Shown in pieces: positions 17,825 through 27,278 of a stretch of 64,000 bases of DNA. The notes under the pieces are model-generated. The model was not told the DNA's origin. It saw only the letters and a program-made list of their open reading frames with translations, and ran no database searches. The stretch comes from Aquisphaera giovannonii. GTDB taxonomy: Bacteria > Planctomycetota > Planctomycetia > Isosphaerales > Isosphaeraceae. How positions within the stretch are numbered: position 1 is the stretch's first letter; each line of letters starts with the position of its first letter. The DNA is taken from assembly GCF_008087625.1 (NCBI RefSeq), contig NZ_CP042997.1:6324001-6388000 (forward strand), given 5' to 3'. A program made the translations under genes and the position numbers.

Positions 17825-18553
17825 ATGAAGGTCGTGAAGAAGGACTGCATCCGCGACCAGATCCGGCGGGTGATTGCCGAGCGGATCCTGGGCGGCGTGT
17901 ACCGGCCGGGGGACCGGCTGGTGGAGCTGCAGATCGCGCGCGAGTTCGGGGTGAGCCAGGGGCCGGTGCGCGAGGCCTTCCTGGAGCTGGAGGGGTCGCG
18001 GCTGGTCGAGTGCGGCTCGTACCGGGGGACGCGGGTCCGGTCGATCTGCCTGCGCGAGTTGCGGGAGGCGTACCAGGCCCGGGCGATGATCGAGCAGGAG
18101 GCGGCGCCGGCCGCCGCGCGGCATTTCCGGGGCAACGTCGAAGGCCTGCGGAAGGAGCACGAGGCGATCATGCGGGCCGCGGAGGCGGGCGACCTGGCCG
18201 AGGTCTCGAAGCGGAACTCCGCGCTGCACCGGCTGATCCTCGAGGGCTCGGGGAACTCGGTGCTGCTGCGGCTCTGGGAGTCGCTCTCCTTCGAGACGCT
18301 GACCTTCGTGCGGGTGAGCCGGCCGGACGGGCCGGAGTGCCTGATGCGGACGCTGGCCAATCACGTGCCGATCATCGACGCGCTGGAGGCCGGCGACGGC
18401 GAGCTCGCCGGGCGGCTCCTGCGGGAGCACTCCCTGTCGATCCTGCCGCCCGACGAGGGCCCGTGCGACGAGGAGGCACCCGCCCCCATCGAGCAGGAAT
18501 CCCGGCCCCCCGCGAGGGCGGCGTCGCGGCCGAAGCGGAAGGCGAAAGCATGA
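17825..18553 (+). CDS. GntR-family transcriptional regulator, FCD (FadR) subfamily
   Basis: 242 residues. The winged helix-turn-helix lies at about 10-75 (IREQ-like start RDQIRRVIAERILGGVYRPG, then LQIAREFGVSQGPVREAFLELE), followed by an all-helical FCD effector domain at about 80-215 with metal-ligand positions such as NSALHRLIL and a later TLANHVPIIDALEAGD. The C-terminal 30 residues are a basic, probably disordered tail. FCD regulators respond to small acids or metabolites and often repress neighbouring genes. It is divergent from the RND operon with a shared operator, and its TGA overlaps the ATG of the ABC ATPase gene, so regulator and ATPase are cotranslated. Confidence 0.92.
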   Translation: MKVVKKDCIRDQIRRVIAERILGGVYRPGDRLVELQIAREFGVSQGPVREAFLELEGSRLVECGSYRGTRVRSICLRELREAYQARAMIEQEAAPAAARHFRGNVEGLRKEHEAIMRAAEAGDLAEVSKRNSALHRLILEGSGNSVLLRLWESLSFETLTFVRVSRPDGPECLMRTLANHVPIIDALEAGDGELAGRLLREHSLSILPPDEGPCDEEAPAPIEQESRPPARAASRPKRKAKA

Positions 18554-19401
18554 GGACGGACGGCATGGAAGGGAAGGGGACCGGCCCCGCGCCGGCGATC
18601 GCGGTGCGGGGCGTGGGCGTGGTCCGCGACGGCCGCTGGATCCTGAAGGACATCGACTGGACCGTACCGACGGGGGCCTGCGTGGCCCTGCTCGGCCCCA
18701 ACGGCAGCGGCAAGAGCTCGATGGCGCGGGTCGTCTCCGGCTACCTCTGGCCGACGGAGGGGGAGGTCCGCGTCCTGGGCGAGCGGTTCGGCGAGGTGAA
18801 CCTCCAGGAGCTGCGCGAGTCCCTCCGCCTCGTGCAGCCGCACGGGCAGTTCGAGCCCCCGCCGGAGATGACGGCGATCCAGGTTGCGATGACCGGCGCC
18901 TTCGGCACGGTCGGCCTGTACCGCGAAGTGTCCCCGGAGCTCCGCGCCGAGGCGGAGCGATTGCTCGAGATCGTCGGCCTGCGGGCGGTCATGACGCACT
19001 CCTACCAGACGCTCAGCAACGGCGAGCGGATCCGCTGCCTGATCGCGAGGGCGCTCGTCTGCAAGCCCCGCCTGCTGCTGCTCGACGAGCCGACCGCCGG
19101 CCTGGACCTCCTGGCCCGCGAGCAGGTCCTCGCCACGATCCAGTCCCTCCACCAGTCCGGCGAAGACCCCCCGACGATCGTCCTGATCACCCACCACCTG
19201 GAGGAGCTGCCGCCGGCCGTCTCCCACGTCACCATCCTGGACGAGGGCCGGGTCGCCGCCGACGGCCCGCCGGGCCAGGTCCTCCGCGGCGAGCTGCTCT
19301 CGAAGGTGTACCGCTGCCCGCTGGAGGTCGCCCACCACGACGGGCGATACTACACGAGGGTGAGCCCCGGGGCTTGGGGGGGGCTGCTGAAGCGAGGATA
19401 A
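18550..19401 (+). CDS. ABC transporter ATP-binding protein (lone ATPase)
   Basis: 283 residues from the ATG at 18550, overlapping the regulator stop as ATGA. Walker A GPNGSGKS is at 49-56, a signature LSNGE at 155-159 in place of LSGGQ, Walker B LLLLDEP at 175-181, and the switch His in LITHHLEEL. The sequence is closest in style to the YlmA/ModF-like or iron-type ATPases (VVSGYLWPTEGEVRVLGE; HHLEELP). No permease or binding-protein gene is next to it. It could serve a distant permease or act in regulation. Its link to the GntR gene and divergence from the RND pump suggest one detoxification or uptake response, which is inference. Confidence 0.88.
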   Translation: MRTDGMEGKGTGPAPAIAVRGVGVVRDGRWILKDIDWTVPTGACVALLGPNGSGKSSMARVVSGYLWPTEGEVRVLGERFGEVNLQELRESLRLVQPHGQFEPPPEMTAIQVAMTGAFGTVGLYREVSPELRAEAERLLEIVGLRAVMTHSYQTLSNGERIRCLIARALVCKPRLLLLDEPTAGLDLLAREQVLATIQSLHQSGEDPPTIVLITHHLEELPPAVSHVTILDEGRVAADGPPGQVLRGELLSKVYRCPLEVAHHDGRYYTRVSPGAWGGLLKRG

Positions 19402-19514
19402 CCCCCATCACGTCCAATCTCGTCGACCGGGGAACGAATCTCACCGCGAGGCGTCGTTTAAACCCCGCGATCGCTCGACGATCGCGGAAGCCGGTCGTGC
19501 CCCGGGAGGGGGAC

Positions 19515-20078
19515 ATGGAAGCTGAGCACTGCCCCGCCTGCGGTAAGACCCTGTCGATGCTGGGAGTGGCGCGCACCCTGGGCGAGGCGGCGGCCTCTCA
19601 GTTCGTCCCGAACTATGTCCGTTCCCTCCGTTCCTGGCGGGATGGCGTGACGCTCCGGGAAGGCGCCCGGTTCCGCTGCTGCCTGTCCTGCGGCCATGTC
19701 TGGGCGAATCTGAAGCCCGAGGAGCTCCGCGCCTTCATCGTGGCCCACGGCGACGAGCTCGCGAAGCAGGCCCTGGCCCGCGGGGATGCGGAGGCCTGGT
19801 ACGACCTCCCCGATCACCCGGAAGCCCGCCGGGCGGCCGAGGCCGTCGGTGAGATCGACGCGCTGTTCCTCGCCGAGAAGACGGCCGAGGCCGTCCGCCG
19901 CTTTCGCGAGCTGTCGGGCCGGACCTGGGACGAGGCGATCGAGGCCACTCGAAATTGGCGGGCGAAGAGGCGGGCGGAGAAGCTCGCCCTCTTCGGGTGG
20001 CAATCGAAGTCCCCATCCGGGGATGTCGGCGAGAGGTGGGCCGTCCATCCCCTGCACGATCCGTTGCTCGACGGGTGA
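19515..20078 (+). CDS. Hypothetical protein with an N-terminal zinc-ribbon-like motif
   Basis: 187 residues from the ATG at 19515 (MEAEHCPACGKTLSMLG); the upstream part of the frame is low-complexity. Two Cys pairs, CPAC near the N-terminus and CLSC about 55 residues later (RFRCCLSCGHVWANLKPEEL), can form a zinc ribbon. The remainder is helical (FIVAHGDELAKQALARGDAEAW, then ALFLAEKTAEAVRRFRELSGRTWDEAIE). No catalytic motif is visible. It may be a small nucleic-acid or protein-binding adaptor. It follows the ABC ATPase by 113 bases, but cotranscription is uncertain. Confidence 0.65.
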   Translation: MEAEHCPACGKTLSMLGVARTLGEAAASQFVPNYVRSLRSWRDGVTLREGARFRCCLSCGHVWANLKPEELRAFIVAHGDELAKQALARGDAEAWYDLPDHPEARRAAEAVGEIDALFLAEKTAEAVRRFRELSGRTWDEAIEATRNWRAKRRAEKLALFGWQSKSPSGDVGERWAVHPLHDPLLDG

Positions 20079-20230
20079 GGTCTGCGACCCGCGGGGGGGC
20101 CCGCCGGAGACGTCGCTCGCGAAACGCGGCGGGCGGCCGAGATCTCCGATCGAAGTCGGGTCCCCTCCGCAGTACACTCGAGCCCGACCCTCACGAATCC
20201 CGGACCGCGACGCCGACACGGAGAACGCCC

Positions 20231-20998
20231 ATGAGTCCCCGGATGCGCCGAGCCGCCCTGGCCGCCGCCCTGTTCCTGCCGTGCGCCCCGTGCCGGGTCG
20301 CTCCGGCCGAGGTCCTCTTCAAGGCCGACTTCGAGACCGGCGACTTCAGCCAGTTCGGCGGGCGGAGCAAGGGCGCGAAGCCGGGGCACATGGCGGTCGT
20401 CACGGACGTCGTCCACTCGGGCAAGTACGCGGGCCGGTTCACGATCCACGAGGACGACGTCTTCAACGCCCGCCAGCTCCGCGTCCAGGCCAACGGGCCG
20501 GTCGTCGCGGTCAAGGAAGGCACGGATACCTACGCGTCGTTCTTCGTCTGCATGAAGGACGCCCCGAAGGACCGCGACAACTTCTTCTACTGGGAGGGCA
20601 GCCCGCCCCCCCGGTGGAACAACGTGATGACCTGGTGGGTCGAGCCGAAGAAGGACGGCCAGGGCACGCTGATCCGATACGGGACGGGCAACCTGGGCCG
20701 CAAGGGCGTGCTCTGGGAGGCCGATTTCACGACCGGCGCCTGGCACCAGCTCGGGATGCACATCCACTGGTCGGAGGACCCGGCGAAGGGGAACGTCCGG
20801 CTCTGGTGGGACGGGAAGCTGGTCCTCGACGCGAAGGCGCAGACGAAGGGGCCGCAGGCGAGCTACTTCTCGCAGCCCGGCATCCACCGCGACCCGCACT
20901 CGCGTACGGTGGACACGATCTACTTCGACGACATCCTCTGCGCCACCACGCTCGAGGAGATCCGGCTCGTGAAGCCCGGGGACGCGAAGGCGGAGTGA
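20231..20998 (+). CDS. Secreted polysaccharide-lyase-like protein
   Basis: 255 residues. A signal peptide (MSPRMRRAALAAALFLPCAP) precedes a concanavalin-like beta-jelly-roll: FKADFETGDFSQF at the start of the mature protein, VVHSGKYAGRFTIHEDD, FFVCMKDAPKDRDNFFYWEG, WHQLGMHIHWSEDPAKGNVRLWWDGKLVLD and DTIYFDDILCATTLEEI at the end. This order matches the heparin/alginate/glucuronan-lyase-like fold (Polysacc_lyase, PF14099 style) frequent in Planctomycetes. Enzymatic activity is unproven; a carbohydrate-binding role is also possible. It ends convergently with the HEAT-repeat gene, with a GC-rich hairpin in the 31-base gap. Confidence 0.75.
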   Translation: MSPRMRRAALAAALFLPCAPCRVAPAEVLFKADFETGDFSQFGGRSKGAKPGHMAVVTDVVHSGKYAGRFTIHEDDVFNARQLRVQANGPVVAVKEGTDTYASFFVCMKDAPKDRDNFFYWEGSPPPRWNNVMTWWVEPKKDGQGTLIRYGTGNLGRKGVLWEADFTTGAWHQLGMHIHWSEDPAKGNVRLWWDGKLVLDAKAQTKGPQASYFSQPGIHRDPHSRTVDTIYFDDILCATTLEEIRLVKPGDAKAE

Positions 20999-21020
20999 GG
21001 GGGCCCGTTCCCGGGCCTCC
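20999..21020. terminator. Bidirectional hairpin between convergent genes
   Basis: A 9-bp GC-rich stem (20999-21007 with 21012-21020, one G-U pair) with a 4-base loop lies directly after the lyase-like stop and before the stop of the HEAT-repeat gene on the other strand. It could end transcription in both directions. Confidence 0.5.
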
Positions 21021-21029
21021 ATCATCCGT

Positions 21030-23204
21030 TCAGGCCTTGCTCGCCGGCTCCGGCTTCGTCTCCTTGATCCGCTTGCAGGCGGCCTCGGCCTGCTTCCGGA
21101 CCTGGTCGCTGGCGTCCTCGCGCATCCGCTCCAGGGCGGGGATGGCGTCCTTCGCGTCGCGGCCGGCGAGCGCCAGGAACTTGATCGCCAGCAGGCGGAC
21201 CTTCTCCTGCTTGTGGTCGAGCTGCTTGACCAGCTCCGGCAGCGAGCGAGCGTCGGGCCGCCCCCGCTCGAACCGTCGCAGCATCCGCTCGGCCGCCTGC
21301 GCGGTCTCCTTCTTCTCGGCCATGAGGATGATGTCCGGGATGAACAGGGCGCCCTGCGGGCCGAGCCGCTGGATGGCGCGCGACGCCGCCCGGCGGACCT
21401 CGGGGCTGTCGTCGCGGAGCACCTTGCCGATGTGGGGCCGCAGCGCCTCGGCCTCGAGCTCCAGGTTCGCCATCGCGGACGTGGCGGCCTCGCGGACCTC
21501 CGGCTGGGGTGCATCCAGCAGGGGCGTCAGGCGCGGGAAGACCGGCTGGGCCGCCTTCCCCAGCCCTCCGAGGGTCCTCGCGGCGGTCATCCGCACGCGG
21601 GGGGCGGCGTCGTCGAGCATGGCCGTGACCCGCGGGATGGCCGCCGCCCCGGCCGAGCCGTGGCTCTCGACGAACTCCAGCGCGGCCAGCCGCACGTCGG
21701 GGTCGCGGTCGTCGAGCCTGGCGACGGCCCAGGGCAGGACGCGGATCCCCTTGGGGCCGAGGCCGCGGACGACGTCGATCGAGCGACGGGCGACCCGGGG
21801 ATCGGGGTCGTCCACGAGCGGCGCGAGGGACGCCACCAGCCGCTCGTCGCGCGGCGAGCAGCGGGCGAGGGTCGCCACGGCGAGGAGCCGGATCTCGGCC
21901 GACGGGTCGTTCAGCAGGCCCCGGACCGCGGGCGCGGCGTCGGCCCCGCGCGGGCCGAGCTCGCCGATCGCCGTCAGGCACGCGGCCCGGACGTCGCGGT
22001 CGGCGTCGGCCAGCCCGGCCGCCAGCTTGCCGGCGGTCGCCGGGTCCACGGGGCGGATCTTGCCGAGGGCCAGGGCGGCGCCGCGGCGCACGGCCGGCTG
22101 GGGAGCCGCCAGGGCCTGCGACAGCGGCGCGACGCCCGCGCGGCCCGACCTCGCGAGGGCCTCGGCGATCGGCCCGACGCGACCCCCATCGCGGCGGAGC
22201 GAGTCCAGGAGCCGCGGGACGGCCTCCGGCCCGGCCGCGGAGAGGAGGAATGCGGCGTGGCGGCAGACCCCCTCGTCGGTCCCGTTCAGCAGGCCCGCCA
22301 GCTCCGGCGTCAGGCCCGTCAGGAGCGCCTTGCGCCCCTGGAGCAGGTCCACCGCGGCCAGGCGGACGCGGGCATCCTCGTGCCGAAGGTTCGCGACCAG
22401 GGCCGGCCGCACGGCTTCATCCGGCAGCTTCAACCTCGCCATGGCGCCCAGCGCGGCCGCGCGGACCTCGGGGGGCCCGTCCGCGGCCAGCCCGGCCAAT
22501 GCGACGGAGGCCCGGTCGTCCGCCGCGGGGAGGTAGCCGAGCGCCTCAACCGCGCGCACCCGGCCCGGGCCGTCCTTGCCGGCGGAGGCCGCGAGGAGCG
22601 CACCGATCGCGGGCGGCCCGATCCGCCCGAGGGCCTCCGTCGCCTCCCGGCCGATCCGCTCGCTCCCCTCGGCGAGCAGCGGGACGAGGTCGGGGATCGC
22701 CTGCGCGGCGTCCGGCCCGATCCGCCCGAGCGCCATGACGACCGCGGCGCGGACGGACTCCTTGCGCTCCTTGAGGAGGCCGCGGAGCCCCTCGACCGCC
22801 GGGCGGCCGATCGCGGCGAGGGCGATCGCCGAGCGGTAGTCCTGGTGCGATTCCTCCGACCTCTGGCCGCCGTAGTCGGTCCTCAGCGTGTGCACCAGCG
22901 CGGGGACCGCCGGCGCGGCGTCGGGGCCCAGCGAGGTCACCGCGTCGAGCACGGCCAGCCGGACCTGGCCGTCCTTCTCCTTCATCAGCAGGTCGATGAG
23001 CGCCGGCAGGGCCCGCCGCCGGCCGTCGACGGCCGCGTCTCGGAGCCGGACGGCCGCCGCCCGGCGGGCCTCCAGGTCCTTGGCCTGGAGGCCCGCGACC
23101 GTCGCCGCGGCGGATTCCGCGACGGCGGCCTGCTGCGCGTCCGCATGCCCCGCGAATTGGCCGCAAGCCATGGCGAACAGGGTTGCCCGAGACCATCCGC
23201 GCAT
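21030..23204 (-). CDS. Secreted HEAT-repeat protein
   Basis: 724 residues from the ATG at 23204; a GTG at 23210 is in frame, but the GGAGG at 23215-23219 is better spaced for the ATG. A signal peptide ends near HADAQQ. Almost the whole mature protein is HEAT/PBS-lyase-type repeats of about 35-40 residues, with units such as ALGRIGPDAAQAIPDLVPLL, ALGAMARLKLPDEAVRPAL and ATLGRCS-like segments. Such proteins are protein-binding scaffolds. It lies 43 bases downstream of the DUF1552 gene on the same strand, so it probably belongs to the DUF1592-DUF1552 operon and may organise that exported system. Confidence 0.85.
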   Translation of the reverse strand: MRGWSRATLFAMACGQFAGHADAQQAAVAESAAATVAGLQAKDLEARRAAAVRLRDAAVDGRRRALPALIDLLMKEKDGQVRLAVLDAVTSLGPDAAPAVPALVHTLRTDYGGQRSEESHQDYRSAIALAAIGRPAVEGLRGLLKERKESVRAAVVMALGRIGPDAAQAIPDLVPLLAEGSERIGREATEALGRIGPPAIGALLAASAGKDGPGRVRAVEALGYLPAADDRASVALAGLAADGPPEVRAAALGAMARLKLPDEAVRPALVANLRHEDARVRLAAVDLLQGRKALLTGLTPELAGLLNGTDEGVCRHAAFLLSAAGPEAVPRLLDSLRRDGGRVGPIAEALARSGRAGVAPLSQALAAPQPAVRRGAALALGKIRPVDPATAGKLAAGLADADRDVRAACLTAIGELGPRGADAAPAVRGLLNDPSAEIRLLAVATLARCSPRDERLVASLAPLVDDPDPRVARRSIDVVRGLGPKGIRVLPWAVARLDDRDPDVRLAALEFVESHGSAGAAAIPRVTAMLDDAAPRVRMTAARTLGGLGKAAQPVFPRLTPLLDAPQPEVREAATSAMANLELEAEALRPHIGKVLRDDSPEVRRAASRAIQRLGPQGALFIPDIILMAEKKETAQAAERMLRRFERGRPDARSLPELVKQLDHKQEKVRLLAIKFLALAGRDAKDAIPALERMREDASDQVRKQAEAACKRIKETKPEPASKA

Positions 23205-23247
23205 CGACACGGCCCCTCCCGATGAAGACGGATCCTCGAGGACGCGA

Positions 23248-24579
23248 TCAGGTGGACAACAGCCCCGGGAGAGGCTCGGTGCTGTCGCCGAACCGATCGA
23301 CCGGCACGCCGCCCTGCCGGAGCATGGCCAGGAGGAGGTTGGACATCGGCGTCTCGGGCCGGCACTTGAGGTGCTGCCCCGTCCGGAAGCCCCCGCCGCC
23401 CTTGCCCACGACGATGACGGGCAGGTTGACGTGGTTGTGCAGGTCGCCGTCGCTGATTCCGCTGCCGTAGAGCACCATCGAGTGGTCGAGCAGGGTCGTG
23501 CCGCCCGGCTGCTCGACGGACATCATCTTCTCGATCATGTAGCCGAGGATCGCGATGTGGTACCGGTCGATCTCGCGGAGCTTCCGGTGCTTCTCGGCGT
23601 CCCCGGCGTGGTGGGAGAGCTCGTGGTGGCCGTCGGTGAAGCCCAGCCAGGGGTAGTTGCGGTCGGTCGCCTCCTTCGTGACCATGAAGGTGGAGGCGCG
23701 CGTGGTGTCGGTCTGGAAGGCCAGCACCATCAGGTCGCACATGAGCCGGAGGTGCTCGTCGAAGTCCTCCGGGATGCCGGCGGGGCGGGGGAAGTCGGCC
23801 GGCCGGTCGTCGCCGGGGCTCGCGGGGTTCTGGATCCGCCGCTCGACCTCGCGGACGCCGGTGAGGTACTGGTCCAGCTTCTGCTGGTCGGACCGGGCGA
23901 CGCGGCCCTTGATCCGGTTGGCGTCGTCGAGGACGTAGTCGATGAGGCTCTTGCGGTAGAAGTCGCGGTCGGCGACCGTGGCCTGGGTCAGGCTGGTGTT
24001 GCGGCTCGTGAAGAGGCGGTCGAAGACGATCTTCGGGTTCATCTCGTAGGGCGCCGGGGACGTCGGCGTCCGCCAGGAGATGTGGGTCTTGTACGTGCCG
24101 CTGTAGCCGAACGCGTTGCCGGAGCGGGCCGACTCGCAGCCCAGCTCCAGGCTCGGCAGGCGGGTCTCGTTGCCGACGTGGCGCGCGTAGAGCTGGTCGG
24201 CGGAGATCCCCACGCGGACGGCGTCCTGCGTCTTGAGGGCCTGGGCGCCCGTGAGGAAGCTGGCGGAGCCCTGGCCGTGGCCGCAGCCCTCGTCGTCGCC
24301 GTTGGTCAGCGCGGTGTTGTGCGTGAGGTTCTGGAAGCAGTTGAGGTAGTCGCGGGCGAAGGACAGGGGCCGGAGCGTCTCCGGCAGGTCCACGAGCGTC
24401 CCCTCCCGCTGGGGGAACCAGGCGGGGAGGTGGACGCCGTTGGGGACGTACCAGAAGCACATCCGGACCGGCGGCGTCGGCGACTTCGTGGCGGCCGCCG
24501 CGAGGCTCTCCATCCAGGGCAGCGCCAGGGCGGCGCCCATCCCGCGGAGCATGGTTCGTCGCGTGACGCGGTGGCTCAT
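23248..24579 (-). CDS. DUF1552-domain protein
   Basis: 443 residues starting at the ATG at 24579, overlapping the stop of the upstream DUF1592 gene as ATGA. The N-terminus carries a twin-arginine-like signal (MSHRVTRRTMLRGMGAALALPW). The domain resembles the DUF1552 relatives of alkaline-phosphatase-fold proteins: FWYVPNGVHLPAWFP, FQNLTHNTAL, SLELGCE, FDRLFTS, HHELSHH and LLDHSMVLYGSGISDG. DUF1552 is found nearly always beside DUF1592 proteins in Planctomycetes and Verrucomicrobia, and neither has an established activity. A Tat signal suggests that it folds with a cofactor before export. Confidence 0.9.
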   Translation of the reverse strand: MSHRVTRRTMLRGMGAALALPWMESLAAAATKSPTPPVRMCFWYVPNGVHLPAWFPQREGTLVDLPETLRPLSFARDYLNCFQNLTHNTALTNGDDEGCGHGQGSASFLTGAQALKTQDAVRVGISADQLYARHVGNETRLPSLELGCESARSGNAFGYSGTYKTHISWRTPTSPAPYEMNPKIVFDRLFTSRNTSLTQATVADRDFYRKSLIDYVLDDANRIKGRVARSDQQKLDQYLTGVREVERRIQNPASPGDDRPADFPRPAGIPEDFDEHLRLMCDLMVLAFQTDTTRASTFMVTKEATDRNYPWLGFTDGHHELSHHAGDAEKHRKLREIDRYHIAILGYMIEKMMSVEQPGGTTLLDHSMVLYGSGISDGDLHNHVNLPVIVVGKGGGGFRTGQHLKCRPETPMSNLLLAMLRQGGVPVDRFGDSTEPLPGLLST

Positions 24580-26933
24580 AAGGCGGTCCCCCGATGCTGG
24601 AAGGCCTGGCTCTCCACGATCCCGAAGAGGATCTCGTGGATCCGATGGTCGCCGGCGACGAGCCGCTTGCGGATGTCCTCGACCGTGCAGTAGTCGCGGG
24701 GCTCGAGCCCGCGGCCGAGGGCGTAGGTCAGCATGTTCTGGATCAGGCAGCGGGCGAACTTCCGCTCGGAGCCGGCCGCCAGGATCCGCTTCAGCTCCCG
24801 GACGTCGGCGAACTTCTGGCCGCCGATCAGCTCGCCCGAGGGGTCGATCGGGAACCCGCCGTCCTTCGCCCTCCATCGGCCGACGGCGTCGAAGTTCTCC
24901 AGCGCGAATCCGAGGGGGTCCATCTGCTGGTGGCACGACGCGCACTCGGCCTTCGACCGGTGCAGCTCCGTGCGTTCCCGCAGGGAGGCCGCGTCGGCCG
25001 CCTGCGACGAGTCGTCGAGCTTGGGCACGTCGGGCGGCGGGGGCGGGGGGGGCGTGCCGAGGATCTGCTGGAGGATCCACTGGCCCCGCTTGACGGGCGA
25101 GGTCCGGTTCGGGTTGGACGTCAGCGTCAGGACGCTCGCCTGGGTGAGCACGCCCCCGCGCCGCCGATCCGCCAGCGCCACGCGGCGGAATGCGTCGCCC
25201 CGGACCCCGTCGAGCCCGTAGTGCCGGGCCAGCCGCTCGTTGACGAACGTGTAATCCGCATCGACCAGGTCCAGGATGCTCCGGTCCTCGCGGAGGATGT
25301 AGGCGAAGAAGTCCTCGGTCTCGCGTTTCATCGCCGCCCGCAGGGGCTCGTCGAAGCCGGGGAAGCGGTCCCGGTCCGGCGTCACCCCGCCGAGCCTCCG
25401 GAGCTGGAGCCACTGGCCGGTGAAGTTCTCGACGAACTGCGACGAGCGCGGGTCGCGGAGCATCCGGACCACCTGGCGGCGGAGGTTGGCCCGCAGCGTG
25501 CGCCCGCGGGCCTCGCGGAAGAGCTCCTCGTCGGGCATGCTGCTCCAGAGGAAGTACGAGAGGCGGCTCGCCAGCTCGTGCTCGGTCAGCGGGCGGTCGT
25601 CGCGGGTCGGCTCGGGCTCGACGAGGAACAGGAAGTGGGGCGAGGCGAGCACGGTCGTCAGGGCGAGCTGGACCGAGCGCTCGTAGCTCTCCCCGCGGTC
25701 GTCCGCGAGGCGGAAGACGTCCAGGACCCGCTCCAGCTCGCCCGGCGAGACCGGGCGGCGGTACGCGCGCTCGACGAAGCGGGCGATCACCTCGCGGGCG
25801 CAGTCGAGGCGGGACCCGTCCCCGAAGCCCGGCGTGCGGAAGAGGATGGCGTCGTGGGACGGCGGCAGGCCCGCGCGGCGGGCCGGGACGGGCCCGTGCA
25901 CGACCATCGAGTCGACGTGCAGGCCGCGCTCGCCCCCGTAACGCTGGTCCCCGCTGACGTTCGCGGCGACCTCGGCCGGCCTGGCGATGTGGCGGCTGCC
26001 CGCCTGGTCCGGCGCCAGCGAGACGTGGACCCGATTGTCCCCCTCGGCGACGGTCAGCCAGTATCGGTAGACGACCGTCTCGTCCTGGACGCGGGCGGCC
26101 TCGACGGTGCGACGGTCCTTGCCGAGCCCGATCACCAGGCGGGGCGGCGGGACGGACTCGTCGATGCCGACCCGGACGAGGCTGAAGTCGGCGAGGTATC
26201 GGCCCGGCTTGAGGGAGTGGGCGAACTCGACCGGCTTGTCCCTGGGGAGGGGGTAGGTCTTCAGCCCGATCAGCTCGATCGGCGGGGTCCCCTCGGCGTC
26301 GGGCGGGACGATCGCCTTCTGGAGGGCGACCTCGGCGGCGTCGAGGTACTTCTCGACGTGGATCGGCGAGATGTTGAGCGCCGAGCCGACGTTGTCGAAG
26401 CCGAAGCCGATCTCGTCCGCGGGGAACGCCTCGGAGAGGTGGAGGTCCAGCCCCAGGAGGTCGCGGATGGTGTTGTCGTACTCCTGGCGGTTGAGCCGCC
26501 GGATCACCACCGAGGCGGACCCGGCCTGCTGGCCGCACTGCGCGGGGAGGTACGAATCCTCGACCCAGGAGGCGATCCGGGCCCGCTCCTCGGCGGTCGG
26601 CTGGCGGCTCTCCGCCGGCGGCATCAGGTGCCCCTCGACGGCGTCCCGCACGCGCAGCCAGGTCCGGCCGCGGTCCTTGAACGCCGCCTCCTGATCGGCG
26701 TATCGGTCGAGCGAGACGCCCGCCTGCGGGTCATCCTGAGAGTGGCACTCCACGCAGTAGCGGTTCAGCAGGGGCGAGACCCGCTCGCGGAAGGCGTCCG
26801 GCGGCCTGGGCCCGCCCGCGGCCGCCCCCCCGTCGTCGCGGGCGGAAGCCACGCCGGCCGATGCGAGGAGGACCCCGATCGCCAGCGAGGCGGCCCCCTT
26901 GACGGCTTTCCGTACCGACGATGATCTGGGCAT
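24576..26933 (-). CDS. DUF1592-type multidomain cytochrome-like protein
   Basis: 785 residues from the ATG at 26933 (MPRSSSVRKAVKG); the frame continues open upstream, but only as a shadow of the sensor-kinase gene. After a signal peptide comes a cytochrome-c-like region with CVECH near residue 60. Next are DUF1587 (RRLNRQEYDNTIRDLLGLD), a carbohydrate-binding-like middle, DUF1595 (FVERAYRRPVSPGELERVL), DUF1592 (LASPHFLFLVEPEP..LSYFLWSSMPD), DUF1588 (SNPNRTSPVKRGQWIL then CASCH) and DUF1585 (FARCLIQNMLTYALGRGLE). Two CxxCH motifs fit a c-type heme protein in the periplasm. It heads a three-gene operon with DUF1552 and HEAT genes. Confidence 0.92.
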   Translation of the reverse strand: MPRSSSVRKAVKGAASLAIGVLLASAGVASARDDGGAAAGGPRPPDAFRERVSPLLNRYCVECHSQDDPQAGVSLDRYADQEAAFKDRGRTWLRVRDAVEGHLMPPAESRQPTAEERARIASWVEDSYLPAQCGQQAGSASVVIRRLNRQEYDNTIRDLLGLDLHLSEAFPADEIGFGFDNVGSALNISPIHVEKYLDAAEVALQKAIVPPDAEGTPPIELIGLKTYPLPRDKPVEFAHSLKPGRYLADFSLVRVGIDESVPPPRLVIGLGKDRRTVEAARVQDETVVYRYWLTVAEGDNRVHVSLAPDQAGSRHIARPAEVAANVSGDQRYGGERGLHVDSMVVHGPVPARRAGLPPSHDAILFRTPGFGDGSRLDCAREVIARFVERAYRRPVSPGELERVLDVFRLADDRGESYERSVQLALTTVLASPHFLFLVEPEPTRDDRPLTEHELASRLSYFLWSSMPDEELFREARGRTLRANLRRQVVRMLRDPRSSQFVENFTGQWLQLRRLGGVTPDRDRFPGFDEPLRAAMKRETEDFFAYILREDRSILDLVDADYTFVNERLARHYGLDGVRGDAFRRVALADRRRGGVLTQASVLTLTSNPNRTSPVKRGQWILQQILGTPPPPPPPDVPKLDDSSQAADAASLRERTELHRSKAECASCHQQMDPLGFALENFDAVGRWRAKDGGFPIDPSGELIGGQKFADVRELKRILAAGSERKFARCLIQNMLTYALGRGLEPRDYCTVEDIRKRLVAGDHRIHEILFGIVESQAFQHRGTAL

Positions 26934-27278
26934 GCGGAACGTCTCTGGTGCTGGCGGGTTGGTGGCGTCTTGAGATCCGCGCGGCGCGTTCCGCCCCGGA
27001 GAGTGAGCGTCAAAATCCGGGATCCCGGCCCCCGGTCCAACAAATATTCCACCGCGAGCGGCGGGCGGCGTCCAGCGCGAATTGCGGAAGTGGCGACGGC
27101 GGGGGACGGCCGGGCCTCCATCCCGTTGCGGGCCGCGACCTTCGGGCCCCGGCGGGCGGGCGGTGCAGGGCCCGGGATCAGGTCGCCGGGCGACGGGGCT
27201 TCGGGATAGGATGGGGCCGGCCCACGGCCCGCCCTGGGCAACTTCCGGGAGGCCGCCCCGTCGGACGGCGATGGCATC
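26934..27278. other. Divergent intergenic region, 345 bp
   Basis: This gap separates the DUF1592 operon (minus) from the two-component system (plus). It must hold both promoters. A TTGACG reads on the minus strand near 27010, but no convincing -10 follows. No repeat, RNA gene or small ORF with support was seen. Confidence 0.5.

Noticed and set aside
26934-27278. TTGACG boxes near 27010 and near 29390 as promoters
   Set aside because: Neither is followed at 16-18 bases by an acceptable -10 box.
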